Shown here: one piece after another, positions 26,205 through 34,599 of the stretch
Layout of the letters: each line of letters starts with the position of its first letter
Numbering within the stretch: position 1 is the stretch's first letter
Assembly: GCA_021821185.1 (NCBI GenBank)
Contig: JAKACU010000004.1
Coordinates: 1 to 40,461 of the forward strand
DNA length: 40,461 bases
Reading direction: 5' to 3'
Source: Bacillota bacterium
Lineage (GTDB): Bacteria; Bacillota; Bacilli; Alicyclobacillales; SLC66
Notes under the pieces: generated by a model
Database searches by the model: none
Told to the model about the DNA's origin: nothing
What the model saw: the letters and a program-made list of their open reading frames with translations, nothing else
Position numbers and translations under genes: made by a program

Positions 26205-27122
26205 ATGTCTCAAATATTGCCAAAAACACCTCAAGGCTTAACGCAAAAACTAGCTTATCCCGCGCCACAGCGTGTGGACGCAAAATGGTTGCGATTGCTT
26301 AAAGCCTATCCACTTGTTTTCGTTGGTGGAATTATGGTTTTAATCCTTATGATTGCCGCCATTTTTGCCGGTCAAATTGCACCCTATAATCCTAACTATC
26401 AATTCCCAAATGGACTTGCCATGACCGGGGCTCCTTTAGCCCCAAACCATCATTTCATCATGGGAACTGATGATCTTGGTCGCGATGTGTTTAGCCGTGT
26501 GCTATTCGGTGCTCGTGTGTCACTTGAAGTGGGTGTATTTTCAAGCATCATCAGTTTAGTCATCGGGACTTCATTAGGCATTATCTCAGGGTACTTTGGC
26601 CACATCGTTGACAGCATTATCATGCGTGTCACCGACGTCATGCTCGCTTTTCCCTTCATCCTCTTCGTCGTCGCTCTTGTATCTGTCTTAGGTCAATCCG
26701 TCACTAACGTCTTCATCGCAATCGGCGTTCTTGGTTGGGCAGTAACAGCGCGTGTCGTGCGCAGCCAGGTGCTTGCCATCAAAGAATTTGAATACATTCA
26801 GGCTGCGCGAGCCTTGGGCACAGCAAATTGGCGTATTCTTTTTCGCAATATTTTACCCAATATTATGGGTCCTGTCATTGTTCTCATGACGTTAGCCATC
26901 GGCAATAACATGCTACTTGAATCTACACTAAGTTTCTTAGGTATTGGCGTTGCACCCCCGCAAGCGAGCTGGGGCAATATGCTCGCCGAAGGGCAGCAGG
27001 TGTTTCAATACGCACCGTGGCTCTTATATTACCCTGGATTGGCCCTGCTTTTATCCGTTCTCGGCTTTAATCTTCTTGGCGACGGCTTACGTGAGATTTT
27101 CAATCCGCGGCGAGTCCGTTAA
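26205..27122 (+). CDS. Oligopeptide/dipeptide ABC transporter permease (OppC/DppC)
   Basis: The 305-residue permease has an N-terminal cytosolic tail, a first helix at about residues 35-55, the OppC-type segment HFIMGTDDLGRDVFSRVLFGAR, and the EAA loop (EYIQAARALGTANWRILFRNILPN) that docks on the ATPases. About six helices. AGAGGAAG precedes ATG 26205, 13 bases after oppF. Confidence 0.92.
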   Translation: MSQILPKTPQGLTQKLAYPAPQRVDAKWLRLLKAYPLVFVGGIMVLILMIAAIFAGQIAPYNPNYQFPNGLAMTGAPLAPNHHFIMGTDDLGRDVFSRVLFGARVSLEVGVFSSIISLVIGTSLGIISGYFGHIVDSIIMRVTDVMLAFPFILFVVALVSVLGQSVTNVFIAIGVLGWAVTARVVRSQVLAIKEFEYIQAARALGTANWRILFRNILPNIMGPVIVLMTLAIGNNMLLESTLSFLGIGVAPPQASWGNMLAEGQQVFQYAPWLLYYPGLALLLSVLGFNLLGDGLREIFNPRRVR

Positions 27123-27169
27123 CAAGAGGCTAACAAGCAAAACTTTCTATCCCAAAGGGGGACATACAG

Positions 27170-28828
27170 ATGAATCGCACCAAAACAAAACTGCTTGCAC
27201 TCACGGCATCGGCCACCATGTTGGCCACTACATTTTCAGCCATCGGTGTACAAGCAGCCACGCAACATCGCTCATCACAAGGGGCACCGGTTTATGGAGG
27301 GACTCTATCGCTCGATTTGAGCGGCGCTTTCCCCCACTTGGACCCTGTACGTGCCTATGACACGACTTCCTATGAAGGTGTACTGCAACTCTACGATCAA
27401 TTAGTCACCTATAAAGGCAACACCAACAACATCATCGGTGATTTGGCATCTAGCTATAGCATTAGCAAGAATGGTAAGGTTTACACCTTTCATCTCCATA
27501 ACGCCAAGTTCTGGAATGGCGATAAAGTGACTGCAAATAGCTTTATCACCGAATTCGAGCGTGTCTTGGTTTCATCTAACCAATCTCCTTTTGGCGCATT
27601 CATCAACCCATTAATCGTCGGCAGCGCGGCATTTGCAAGTGGTCATGCAAAAACCATCAGCGGCCTGCAATCACTTAATGGCGGAAAGACACTGCAGATT
27701 ACACTGCAAACGCCTAGCCCAACATTTCTCTACATTCTTGCTATGCCCTTTGCATCAGCGGTAGACCCATCGTATGTTAAAGCGCATCCCGAAGCGTATA
27801 TCGACTATCATCCCATGGGCACAGGCCCCTTCGAATTAACAAGCTATAAACCTGGCGAACAGTGGATCTTTACCAAAAACCCACATTACTTCGTCAAAGG
27901 TATTCCTTATCTCAACAAAATTATTTTTACGAACAACAACTCGCCGCAAGCTGTTTTACTCCATTTTGAACAAGGCTCAACGGGACTTATCGCATGGAAT
28001 CAAGGCGGAAACGGTATTCCGTCGCAAGATTATCTGCCGCTCACCACATCACCTCAGTACAGCAAAGATCTCTTTAGGCAGGTTTTAGTCGCGACCAATT
28101 ATATTGGTCTAAATACCAAATATGGCCCAACCGCAAAAGTCGCCGTACGCCGTGCGCTTGAGTATGCGGTTAATAAAAATCAATTGTTGCGCATCTTAGA
28201 CGGTCGTGCCATTGCAGCCAACCAGGTTATTCCGCCAAGCATGCCGTCAGGCTATGAAACCAAATTGCCTGCTGATGCTTCGTACAACTATAACCCAACC
28301 TTGGCCAAAGCATTACTCAAAAAAGCCGGTTATCCGCATGGCTTTACGACGACCATCTACACCGACAACTCCAATCCCGATGATGTTCGTATCGCACAAG
28401 CTGTCCAACAAGATTTCGGCGCAATCGGCGTGACTTTGAAAATTAATCAAGCGAGTTGGGGTCCCTTCTTAACCAACAACGAGACAGGCAAACAACCCAC
28501 CTTCGTTCTTGCTTGGTTGGAAGACTATCCGGATCCATCCGACTTCCTCAATACCTTGTTTAACTCCAATCAGGCGCCTGTCAATAACTCAACGAATTTC
28601 AACAACCCTGTCGTTGATAAGTTGCTCAACCAAGCAGCTAATATGCCCAACACACCGGCTCGTTTTGCGAAGTACAAACAAGCGCAAAACATCATCATGA
28701 AGAATGCCGTTTGGATTCCTTATGCATACCCTGTGTTTACGGCTGCTGTACAACCTTGGGTGAAAAACTACTATTTGAACCCCAACTTGGTCGATCCACT
28801 CCAATACATTTGGGTCACTAAGCACTAA
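27170..28828 (+). CDS. Extracellular peptide-binding protein (OppA/DppA, SBP family 5)
   Basis: This 552-residue class C solute-binding protein has a Sec signal peptide (about residues 1-30, cleavage near VQA-A) but no lipobox Cys. Family blocks include YEGVLQLYDQLVTY, the WNGDKVTANSF substrate-cleft segment, MGTGPFELTSYKPGEQW, and VRRALEYAVNK. AAAGGGGG precedes ATG 27170. It sits between the two permease genes, an unusual position, and is followed by a 13-base-pair hairpin. Peptides are the likely cargo; nickel or other ligands occur in this family. Confidence 0.9.
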   Translation: MNRTKTKLLALTASATMLATTFSAIGVQAATQHRSSQGAPVYGGTLSLDLSGAFPHLDPVRAYDTTSYEGVLQLYDQLVTYKGNTNNIIGDLASSYSISKNGKVYTFHLHNAKFWNGDKVTANSFITEFERVLVSSNQSPFGAFINPLIVGSAAFASGHAKTISGLQSLNGGKTLQITLQTPSPTFLYILAMPFASAVDPSYVKAHPEAYIDYHPMGTGPFELTSYKPGEQWIFTKNPHYFVKGIPYLNKIIFTNNNSPQAVLLHFEQGSTGLIAWNQGGNGIPSQDYLPLTTSPQYSKDLFRQVLVATNYIGLNTKYGPTAKVAVRRALEYAVNKNQLLRILDGRAIAANQVIPPSMPSGYETKLPADASYNYNPTLAKALLKKAGYPHGFTTTIYTDNSNPDDVRIAQAVQQDFGAIGVTLKINQASWGPFLTNNETGKQPTFVLAWLEDYPDPSDFLNTLFNSNQAPVNNSTNFNNPVVDKLLNQAANMPNTPARFAKYKQAQNIIMKNAVWIPYAYPVFTAAVQPWVKNYYLNPNLVDPLQYIWVTKH

Positions 28829-28837
28829 GATATCCAC

Positions 28838-28870
28838 GCAGCATGGAAAACTTTCGTTTTTCCATGCTGC
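28838..28870 (+). other. Intercistronic stem-loop between binding protein and permease genes
   Basis: A perfect 13-base-pair stem (GCAGCATGGAAAA at 28838-28850 with TTTTCCATGCTGC at 28858-28870) and a seven-base loop. Only TGATTT follows, so it is a weak terminator at best. It may protect the 3' end of the binding-protein transcript and lower expression of the last permease gene. Confidence 0.6.
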
Positions 28871-28890
28871 TGATTTAAGGAGGCTGTACC

Positions 28891-29808
28891 GTGCTTACCT
28901 ACATCATCAAACGAGTTGGCGGTTCGCTGATCGTTTTGTTTGGAATATCGCTGATCACTTTTGGACTGGCCTATATGGTACCCTCCGACCCTGCCCGGGC
29001 AATTCTTGGCGTAAAAGCATCGGTACAGGCTGTAGATGCTTTGCGTCAGCAGTTAGGTTTAGATCAACCGCTCATCATTCAGTACTTTCATTACCTGGGC
29101 AATATTCTTCAAGGCAACTTGGGCCATTCGTATATCCTTGATCTACCCGTAACGGTGCTGATCGGTCAACGTCTTGGCGCTACTGCACAACTGGCCTTAG
29201 CCGCTTGGTTGTTTGAACTTGCGATTGGTATTCCGATAGGTATTATCACTGCCTTAAAATCAGGCAAAATAACTGATCACATTTTAAGTATCCTTGCACT
29301 TATCGGTATTTCGTTACCTGTGTTTTTCGTCGGTCTGGAATTAATGTATTGGGTAGCCTTTAAAGGCGGATTATTTCCAGTCGGTGGAACTGGCGGTATC
29401 GCCTACATTATTTTGCCTGGGCTTGCGTACGGTATTACTGGTGCAGCCTACTATTCACGTTTATTAAAATCCTCCATGCTAGATGTTATGCATCAAGATT
29501 TTATACGAACAGCGCGCGCTAAAGGCGCATCGCCTACACGAGTGATCTTTCACCACGCTATGCGAAATGCCATGATCCCCGTCGTGACCTATGCAGCTAC
29601 CGACATTGCCGCGTTATTTGGCGGAGTCGTTGTCATCGAACAAGTATTTGGCTATGCAGGTCTTGGACAAATGGCCGTACAGGCGATTGGAAATACAGAC
29701 GTTCCTCTTATTATGGGCACGGTGTTATTTGCCGGTGTTTTCGTCGTCTTGTTCAATCTCGTCGTCGATGTGTTGTATGGCTTAATCGATCCACGCATCA
29801 CCTACTAA
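28891..29808 (+). CDS. Oligopeptide/dipeptide ABC transporter permease (OppB/DppB)
   Basis: The 305-residue permease opens with the OppB signature MLTYIIKRVGGSLIVLFGIS, has a conserved P-S-D-P-A-R motif after helix 1, and an EAA loop (DFIRTARAKGASPTRVIFHHAMRN). Six helices. The start is GTG 28891 after AAGGAGG. As last gene of the operon it is separated from the rest by the intercistronic hairpin. Confidence 0.92.
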   Translation: MLTYIIKRVGGSLIVLFGISLITFGLAYMVPSDPARAILGVKASVQAVDALRQQLGLDQPLIIQYFHYLGNILQGNLGHSYILDLPVTVLIGQRLGATAQLALAAWLFELAIGIPIGIITALKSGKITDHILSILALIGISLPVFFVGLELMYWVAFKGGLFPVGGTGGIAYIILPGLAYGITGAAYYSRLLKSSMLDVMHQDFIRTARAKGASPTRVIFHHAMRNAMIPVVTYAATDIAALFGGVVVIEQVFGYAGLGQMAVQAIGNTDVPLIMGTVLFAGVFVVLFNLVVDVLYGLIDPRITY

Positions 29809-29815
29809 AAGCAAT

Positions 29816-29851
29816 AGGGCACATCCTCTGAGGTGTGCCCTGTTTTATTTT
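29816..29851 (+). terminator. Terminator of the oligopeptide transporter operon
   Basis: AGGGCACATC (29816-29825) pairs with GGTGTGCCCT (29832-29841) over ten base pairs with a six-base loop, followed by GTTTTATTTT. It abuts the end of the convergent glycosidase reading frame. Confidence 0.88.
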
Positions 29852-29993
29852 ACGGCGTGGTATTTAGTTGCTGAAGGATTTCATCTACCTGCTCCTCGCT
29901 GATAGCCCCTTGACTGAAGCTGACAAGCGCTCGAAGTGGCATATAACGCATCATGGCCATCGCCATTTCAGGCGCATCCTGCAACGGCCGTTG
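29850..29993 (-). pseudogene. Frameshifted C-terminal tail of the GH3 glycosidase
   Basis: In the +1 frame relative to the GH3 gene, the 47 codons from CAA 29993 to TAA 29850 encode a tail that includes MRYMPLRALVSFSQGAISEE and ends LQQLNTTP. It resembles the usual C-terminal end of this GH3 subgroup, where a PLR-L-V-F-S-G-G-L-S-E-E pattern follows the FN3-like domain. Its stop abuts the opp terminator, which is where the gene would be expected to end. A single extra base near 29991-29997 would explain the split. Confidence 0.65.
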
Positions 29994-32001
29994 ATTCGAC
30001 GTAGATCCGTGATGTTAAAACAATGTCACGAGAAGATCTTCCTATCAGTACATCAAACTCCCCAGATTCCACGCGCCAATCAGCCATCTTTTCATCATAA
30101 AAAGCAAAAGCACGTTGGTGAAGCATCATCGTCACCGTCTTCTCTTCTCCAGGTCCTAGCGCAACTTTTTCAAATGCTTTAAGTTCCATCTCAGGGCGCT
30201 GGACGGTACATATCAGATCTCTCACATAAAGTTGAACGATTTCTTGACCTGGTCGATCTCCGGTGTTTTTCACCTGTACCCGTACAATCAGCGATTCATC
30301 ATCTCGAATGCGTGTACGATTTACAGTCAAATTTCGATAATCATAAGTTGTATAACTCAATCCGTGTCCAAACGCAAAGAGGGGATCCATGCCCTTTTTG
30401 TCGTAGTAGCGATACCCCACAAAAATGCTTTCAGTATACTCTGTACGATCGCCCTCTCCCGGGAATGTCAGATAAGACGGGTTATCCTCAAGTTTCCTTG
30501 GGAACGTCTCTGCCAACTTTGCACCAGGGTTATACGCTCCCATGACGAGATCAACGATTGCCTCCCCACCAGCTTGACCAGACAAGTACGCTTCAAGGAT
30601 ACCTTTCACTTGATCGACCCAAGGCATTTCAACAGGGGATCCGTTTTGGAGAACGACGACGACATTTTGTTGCACTTGACATACGGCATGAATGACTTGG
30701 TTGTGGTTATCTGGCAATCGCATATGTTCACGGTCATACCCTTCTGATTCGTATCTCTCGGGTAAGCCAACAAACACAATAGCAACATCAACTTGTCTCG
30801 CGATATCCAGTGCTTCTTTCAGGAGTTGTTCATCGACATCGTCATTTTCTAAAGCGTAGCCTGGTGCAAAAAATAACGTCATATTAGGAGATATAGTTTT
30901 TTGTAATGCAGACCATACATCAGATAGTTCTGTGGGAACGACATGAGAACTACCCCCACCCTGATACCGTGGGTATTTGGCAAATGATCCGATCACGGCG
31001 ATGCGTTGCGTAGGAGACAAAGGCAAAATGTGATCATCATTTTTCAGTAACACTATGCTTTCGCGAGCTGCTTTTCGCGCCAAATGGTGATGGGATAATC
31101 GATCGTAATGAGCATGGCTGTTTTGCTCATTTTGCGCACGCAGCACCATCGTTAGGATTCTTTCAACCGTAAGATCAAGCACCTCTTCACGAAGACTTCC
31201 ATCTTGTACGGCTTTGATAATTTTAGCATCGCCTAACCCTCCGTTTCCCGGCATTTCAAGATCTAAACCTGCTGCAAGGCCCGTTACCCGATCGTTGACG
31301 GCTCCCCAATCAGATACGACAAAACCTTCAAAACCCCATTCTTCGCGTAAGATATCACGCAATAAAATATCATTCTCTGCACAAAAGGTACCATTAACCT
31401 GATTGTAGGCGCACATGACAGTCCAAGGTTTCGCCTTTTTAATAGCCCCTTCAAAACAGGCCAAATAGATCTCACGCAATGCCCTTTCATTTACGATCGC
31501 ATTCGTAGACATTCGACGATGTTCCTGATTATTGACAGCAAAATGTTTTAAGGAAGTGCCAACACCTTCACTTTGTACGCCTTCGATGTGACTTACAGCC
31601 AATTCAGATGTAAGGTAGGGATCTTCCGAAAAATATTCAAAATTACGTCCGCACAAAGGTGATCTCTTACTATTCACTGCTGGACCAAGCAAGATCGCAA
31701 CATGTTCTGCTTGGCACTCTTCGCCGATAGCATGGCCAATCTCTTTAAGTAACGATCGATCAAAAGAACAAGCCAAGGCAGAGCCTGACGGAAAGCACGT
31801 AGCAGGGACACTTTCCAGAATACCCAGGTGATCCGATCCTTCCCGTTGTTTACGCACGCCGTGTGGCCCCTCGGTCATCATGATCGATGGAATCTCCAAG
31901 CGTGGAATCGCTTTGGTATGCCAAAAATCCTGGCCGGAACAGAGTCCTGCCTTTTCCTCAAGCGTCATTTGCGCGATTAACTCACGAATGTTTCTCAACA
32001 T
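29968..32001 (-). CDS. Glycoside hydrolase family 3 beta-glucosidase-like enzyme (C-terminus frameshifted)
   Basis: The 677-residue cytoplasmic enzyme (no signal peptide) has the GH3 TIM-barrel domain with substrate residues [11 protein letters not shown] and [12 protein letters not shown]. The catalytic nucleophile Asp is in [10 protein letters not shown] second alpha/beta domain follows ([10 protein letters not shown] ... GGGSSHVVP), then a C-terminal FN3-like domain ([19 protein letters not shown]). I start at ATG 32001, nine bases after GGGAG; the earlier ATG 32019 overlaps that site. The open frame ends soon after [11 protein letters not shown], and the expected tail is found in the next frame, so the native product is either shortened by about 40 residues or the sequence contains an indel. 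Beta-glucosidase is likely, but specificity within GH3 is not certain. Confidence 0.87.
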   Translation of the reverse strand: MLRNIRELIAQMTLEEKAGLCSGQDFWHTKAIPRLEIPSIMMTEGPHGVRKQREGSDHLGILESVPATCFPSGSALACSFDRSLLKEIGHAIGEECQAEHVAILLGPAVNSKRSPLCGRNFEYFSEDPYLTSELAVSHIEGVQSEGVGTSLKHFAVNNQEHRRMSTNAIVNERALREIYLACFEGAIKKAKPWTVMCAYNQVNGTFCAENDILLRDILREEWGFEGFVVSDWGAVNDRVTGLAAGLDLEMPGNGGLGDAKIIKAVQDGSLREEVLDLTVERILTMVLRAQNEQNSHAHYDRLSHHHLARKAARESIVLLKNDDHILPLSPTQRIAVIGSFAKYPRYQGGGSSHVVPTELSDVWSALQKTISPNMTLFFAPGYALENDDVDEQLLKEALDIARQVDVAIVFVGLPERYESEGYDREHMRLPDNHNQVIHAVCQVQQNVVVVLQNGSPVEMPWVDQVKGILEAYLSGQAGGEAIVDLVMGAYNPGAKLAETFPRKLEDNPSYLTFPGEGDRTEYTESIFVGYRYYDKKGMDPLFAFGHGLSYTTYDYRNLTVNRTRIRDDESLIVRVQVKNTGDRPGQEIVQLYVRDLICTVQRPEMELKAFEKVALGPGEEKTVTMMLHQRAFAFYDEKMADWRVESGEFDVLIGRSSRDIVLTSRIYVESTAVAGCA

Positions 32002-32100
32002 GACATATCGCTCCCTCATTCAGGCACATGTTCGTAAACGCTCATAAACACCCTCCAAATCTTTCATTTCCAGCATCATCCTGTACCTTGATGATAGCAC

Positions 32101-32131
32101 AAAAAAACCCTGTCAAACATCGACAGGGTTT
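32101..32131 (-). terminator. Terminator of the cytochrome b6 operon
   Basis: On the minus strand AAACCCTGTC (32122-32131) pairs with GACAGGGTTT (32105-32114), a perfect ten-base-pair stem. The T-tract of the minus strand runs through 32101-32107. Confidence 0.85.
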
Positions 32132-32151
32132 GCTTCACTTCGTACATATCC

Positions 32152-32361
32152 TCACGAAGAGGATCGTTGTTTCCGGTAAGCTTGCTTGGCTGACGCTAAA
32201 ATATTGCCGGTCACCCAAATGCCCAACAACAAGATCGGAATGCCAGGAATCAACTGTGCATAGTGATGTTCAATGGTTCCCATGTAAACAAGGCCTGTAC
32301 CATAGATTCCCACGGCAAGAGCAGCAATCCACATTACCCATAAACGCATTCCTTTGAACAT
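32152..32361 (-). CDS. Small two-TM membrane protein at the end of the cytochrome b6 operon
   Basis: The 69-residue protein has two predicted membrane helices (about residues 7-28 and 38-57) and a basic C-terminal tail (KQAYRKQRSSS). ATG 32361 follows GGGAGG. It lies 33 bases after the b-type C-terminal-half subunit and before the operon terminator, so it is probably co-transcribed. It could be an accessory subunit or assembly factor. I do not recognise the family. Confidence 0.72.
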   Translation of the reverse strand: MFKGMRLWVMWIAALAVGIYGTGLVYMGTIEHHYAQLIPGIPILLLGIWVTGNILASAKQAYRKQRSSS

Positions 32362-32394
32362 TCCCTAAGCCTCCCTCACAAGATCACTCTAGTC

Positions 32395-33462
32395 CTAGTC
32401 TTTCTCATAACAGTTTGGCACAGCATCGTTAAAACCTTGCACACGTGTGCCACGAAACTCCCTTTTGCAATCTGCTTGCAACGGACACGTCGCACATGCA
32501 TTTGTGGTTTCCAAATGACGATACCAATCTCTCCAAATGACTCGGTGCACGCCAAGTAAACGTGGCAAACGGTTAAGCCCTGGAATGAATGGGACCAAAA
32601 TCAAGATGAAAAACAAGAGACCAACAGTATAGGCAGCCATTTGGTCACCAGATGACGAGGTATTCCATGGCGGAATTTGGTAAAAGAACGTATAAGGAGT
32701 TAACCACCAGGGCCCCGGAAGTGCTGCTTCATCGTGGTTAATACCCCATTGTTCGCCTGACATGTTGATTTGATTGGCCAAGGTGTGTAAAGCGGAACCT
32801 TGTAAAAACAACAGGTCATCCTGGACGTTCCAACGGTAAACGCCATTATTGGTTTGGCGGTCAAGGGCACCTGACAATAACCCGGATCGCGCGAGGCTAA
32901 GTTCGTCTTGCATCATCGTCTCAACTGGTCCATAGTTGCCTGGTTTCACAACAACGGAACCATTTACAACTTTCGCATTGGCTAACGCATTTTGCAAATT
33001 TTGATCCCAAAGTTGTTGTTCTGCTGCTGTTGCTGTTTGATACGTGTGAAGATCCGTACTTAGCGCAGTATCGTGGCTGGCTGATGCCAGCATACTCAAC
33101 GGCGAGATAACATCAGCTTGCGCCGTTTGGACAGAGTAAGGAGTTCCCCACCATGTTTGTGGTGAGAAGCCAAAAATCGATTGAACGCTTTGCGCGTTAC
33201 CTTTCCACCCATTGTTGTATGGGGGACCGTAGGAGGCAATCGATCCAGATCCATCTAGATCGCCGAGCGCTGCTTGTTCAATAACCAAAGGCTGGCTTGC
33301 GGCAATTTGTTGATTGGTCACTGCAGGACGATAAGGCGCTCTCCAGATGGCCGCTACGACAATGACCAATACGGCGATGATAACAAGGCTGACGAAGCCT
33401 TCTTTAATCAAATCAAACTCTTTGACAGGAAAACGTAACGAATCGCGATTAAATTTACTCAT
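32395..33462 (-). CDS. Cytochrome b C-terminal-half (subunit IV-like) protein with large extracytoplasmic insert
   Basis: The 355-residue protein starts like the second half of cytochrome b (FPVKEFDLIKEG then a helix at about 22-40, followed by a P-rich segment). A roughly 230-residue, Gln/Asn/Ala-rich hydrophilic region then precedes another helix (about 277-297). The C-terminal tail carries C323-x2-C326-x5-C332 and C351. No CXXCH haem c motif is present, unlike QcrC of Bacillus. The insert and cysteine cluster are not usual for subunit IV. Its ATG overlaps the cytochrome b6 stop by four bases. The role is presumably the quinol-site half of a b6-type complex; this is inferred mostly from position and the N-terminal pattern. 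Confidence 0.68.
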   Translation of the reverse strand: MSKFNRDSLRFPVKEFDLIKEGFVSLVIIAVLVIVVAAIWRAPYRPAVTNQQIAASQPLVIEQAALGDLDGSGSIASYGPPYNNGWKGNAQSVQSIFGFSPQTWWGTPYSVQTAQADVISPLSMLASASHDTALSTDLHTYQTATAAEQQLWDQNLQNALANAKVVNGSVVVKPGNYGPVETMMQDELSLARSGLLSGALDRQTNNGVYRWNVQDDLLFLQGSALHTLANQINMSGEQWGINHDEAALPGPWWLTPYTFFYQIPPWNTSSSGDQMAAYTVGLLFFILILVPFIPGLNRLPRLLGVHRVIWRDWYRHLETTNACATCPLQADCKREFRGTRVQGFNDAVPNCYEKD

Positions 33463-34073
33463 GAGCGATCACCATCTTTTCCTTTGCCTGCGCGATACGG
33501 TGGTACGACGCCCATTTTGCGCACAGCAACAAGGTGCCATCCTACTAAAATCAGCAAAATGACGGGAAGTACCACGATGTGCAATCCATAGATTTGGCCG
33601 TTGTTCAAAGCATTAAAGAACCCGTCCATACCTGCTCCATTGAACGCATCCTTACTTTGTACCTGATTCCACTGTGAGAAGAAATCCCCTCGAGATAAGT
33701 ATCCAGTAAATGCGGTGATAACAGATAATCCAAAGGATAAGGCCCCAAGAACCCACGTAAAACTTCGCCCTTCACGCCAAGAACCCATGAAAAATTGAAC
33801 GACAAGATGCATGGTCATGAAAAAGAAAAACGCCTGGACACTCCAAAAATGAATGGCTCGTAAGTAGTCCCCAACCCCTGACACTTGATACCAAAGTGGA
33901 CCCTCCGCGGCCATAATGATACCTGATACAATCACGACAACAAGGCTACTCAAAGTAAATACGCCAAAACTATAAACGAGCGAAGAAACATACACAGGTT
34001 GTTCTGATGGAAGCAATTTGTCCCATGTCAATTGTTCCGATGCGCGAGTACGCATCTTTTGCGTCCAGTTCAC
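33459..34073 (-). CDS. Cytochrome b6 (N-terminal half of cytochrome b)
   Basis: The 204-residue protein has four helices and the two pairs of haem-ligand histidines: RAIHFWSVQ...TMH with 13 intervening residues, and YGLHIVV...GWH with 14, the spacing of b6-type proteins. It carries quinol-oxidation and reduction pockets of a b6f/bc-type menaquinol complex in the membrane. The start is GTG 34073, inside the stop of an upstream 40-codon ORF (GTGA), preceded by AAAAGGAGG. No Rieske or cytochrome c gene is next to it, so those partners must be encoded elsewhere or be absent. Confidence 0.88.
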   Translation of the reverse strand: MNWTQKMRTRASEQLTWDKLLPSEQPVYVSSLVYSFGVFTLSSLVVVIVSGIIMAAEGPLWYQVSGVGDYLRAIHFWSVQAFFFFMTMHLVVQFFMGSWREGRSFTWVLGALSFGLSVITAFTGYLSRGDFFSQWNQVQSKDAFNGAGMDGFFNALNNGQIYGLHIVVLPVILLILVGWHLVAVRKMGVVPPYRAGKGKDGDRS

Positions 34074-34192
34074 CGCTGGTTTCCTCCTTTTTTATGCGGG
34101 TATTTCCCTATGACGAAGGCAATAAAAACAAGTAGCCAAAAGATACCGACGCCATAATTTGGCCAGGCATTAGCCATATCGACCACGAACAT
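34070..34192 (-). CDS. 40-residue single-TM protein translationally coupled to cytochrome b6
   Basis: A short frame from ATG 34192, preceded by GAGAGGAG, encodes MFVVDMANAWPNYG followed by one helix (about residues 14-29) and a basic tail ending GGNQR. Its TGA overlaps the cytochrome b6 GTG start, and the b6 ribosome-binding site lies within its last codons, so the two genes are translated together. Size, topology and position recall the small single-helix subunits of cytochrome b6f complexes (PetG/L/N class). Homology is not claimed. It would be missed by a 60-codon cut-off. Confidence 0.65.
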   Translation of the reverse strand: MFVVDMANAWPNYGVGIFWLLVFIAFVIGKYPHKKGGNQR

Positions 34193-34204
34193 CCATCTCC
34201 TCTC

Positions 34205-34599
34205 ATATTAAATAAAATTAAATTGAAGCTGAAACTCGAAAAGGTGGGCCACAGCGATCTATGTCCCTAAATTCACATGCATATTTTCAGCTCCAACGTT
34301 AGAATAGACACCTTACCGTCCGTTCGCATGATGCATTCGGATACTACATATAGTTAATTTATACTAGTTATTTGTCATACTACGTGATTGGTGCATATTA
34401 TTCAAACCTTTTATGTAAATATCTAGTGCTTTTAGGTGGATTTGTAGCCATTACAATAGAGCTATATGCTACCTTCTCGAATAATGGTTCTATAGGAAAA
34501 ACCATTGGTTTTTGCGTGTGAATAATCCCTCTATTTCAGGTAACCATTTACACATAATGATGACAGATAAACTGAGCTTAAACACACGAGGGGACGCAA
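34205..34599. other. AT-rich non-coding stretch between the cytochrome operon and the ger remnant
   Basis: About 400 bases with no frame that has both a ribosome-binding site and a sensible length. It should contain the minus-strand promoter of the cytochrome operon near its left end (weak GTTTCA and TTTAAT hexamers) and the old ger promoter at its right end. I see no RNA gene or convincing repeat. Confidence 0.5.

Noticed and set aside
34519..34562. Forespore sigma-G-like promoter before the ger remnant (TGAATA ... CATTTAC)
   Set aside because: The spacing of 20 bases is too long for a sigma-G promoter.
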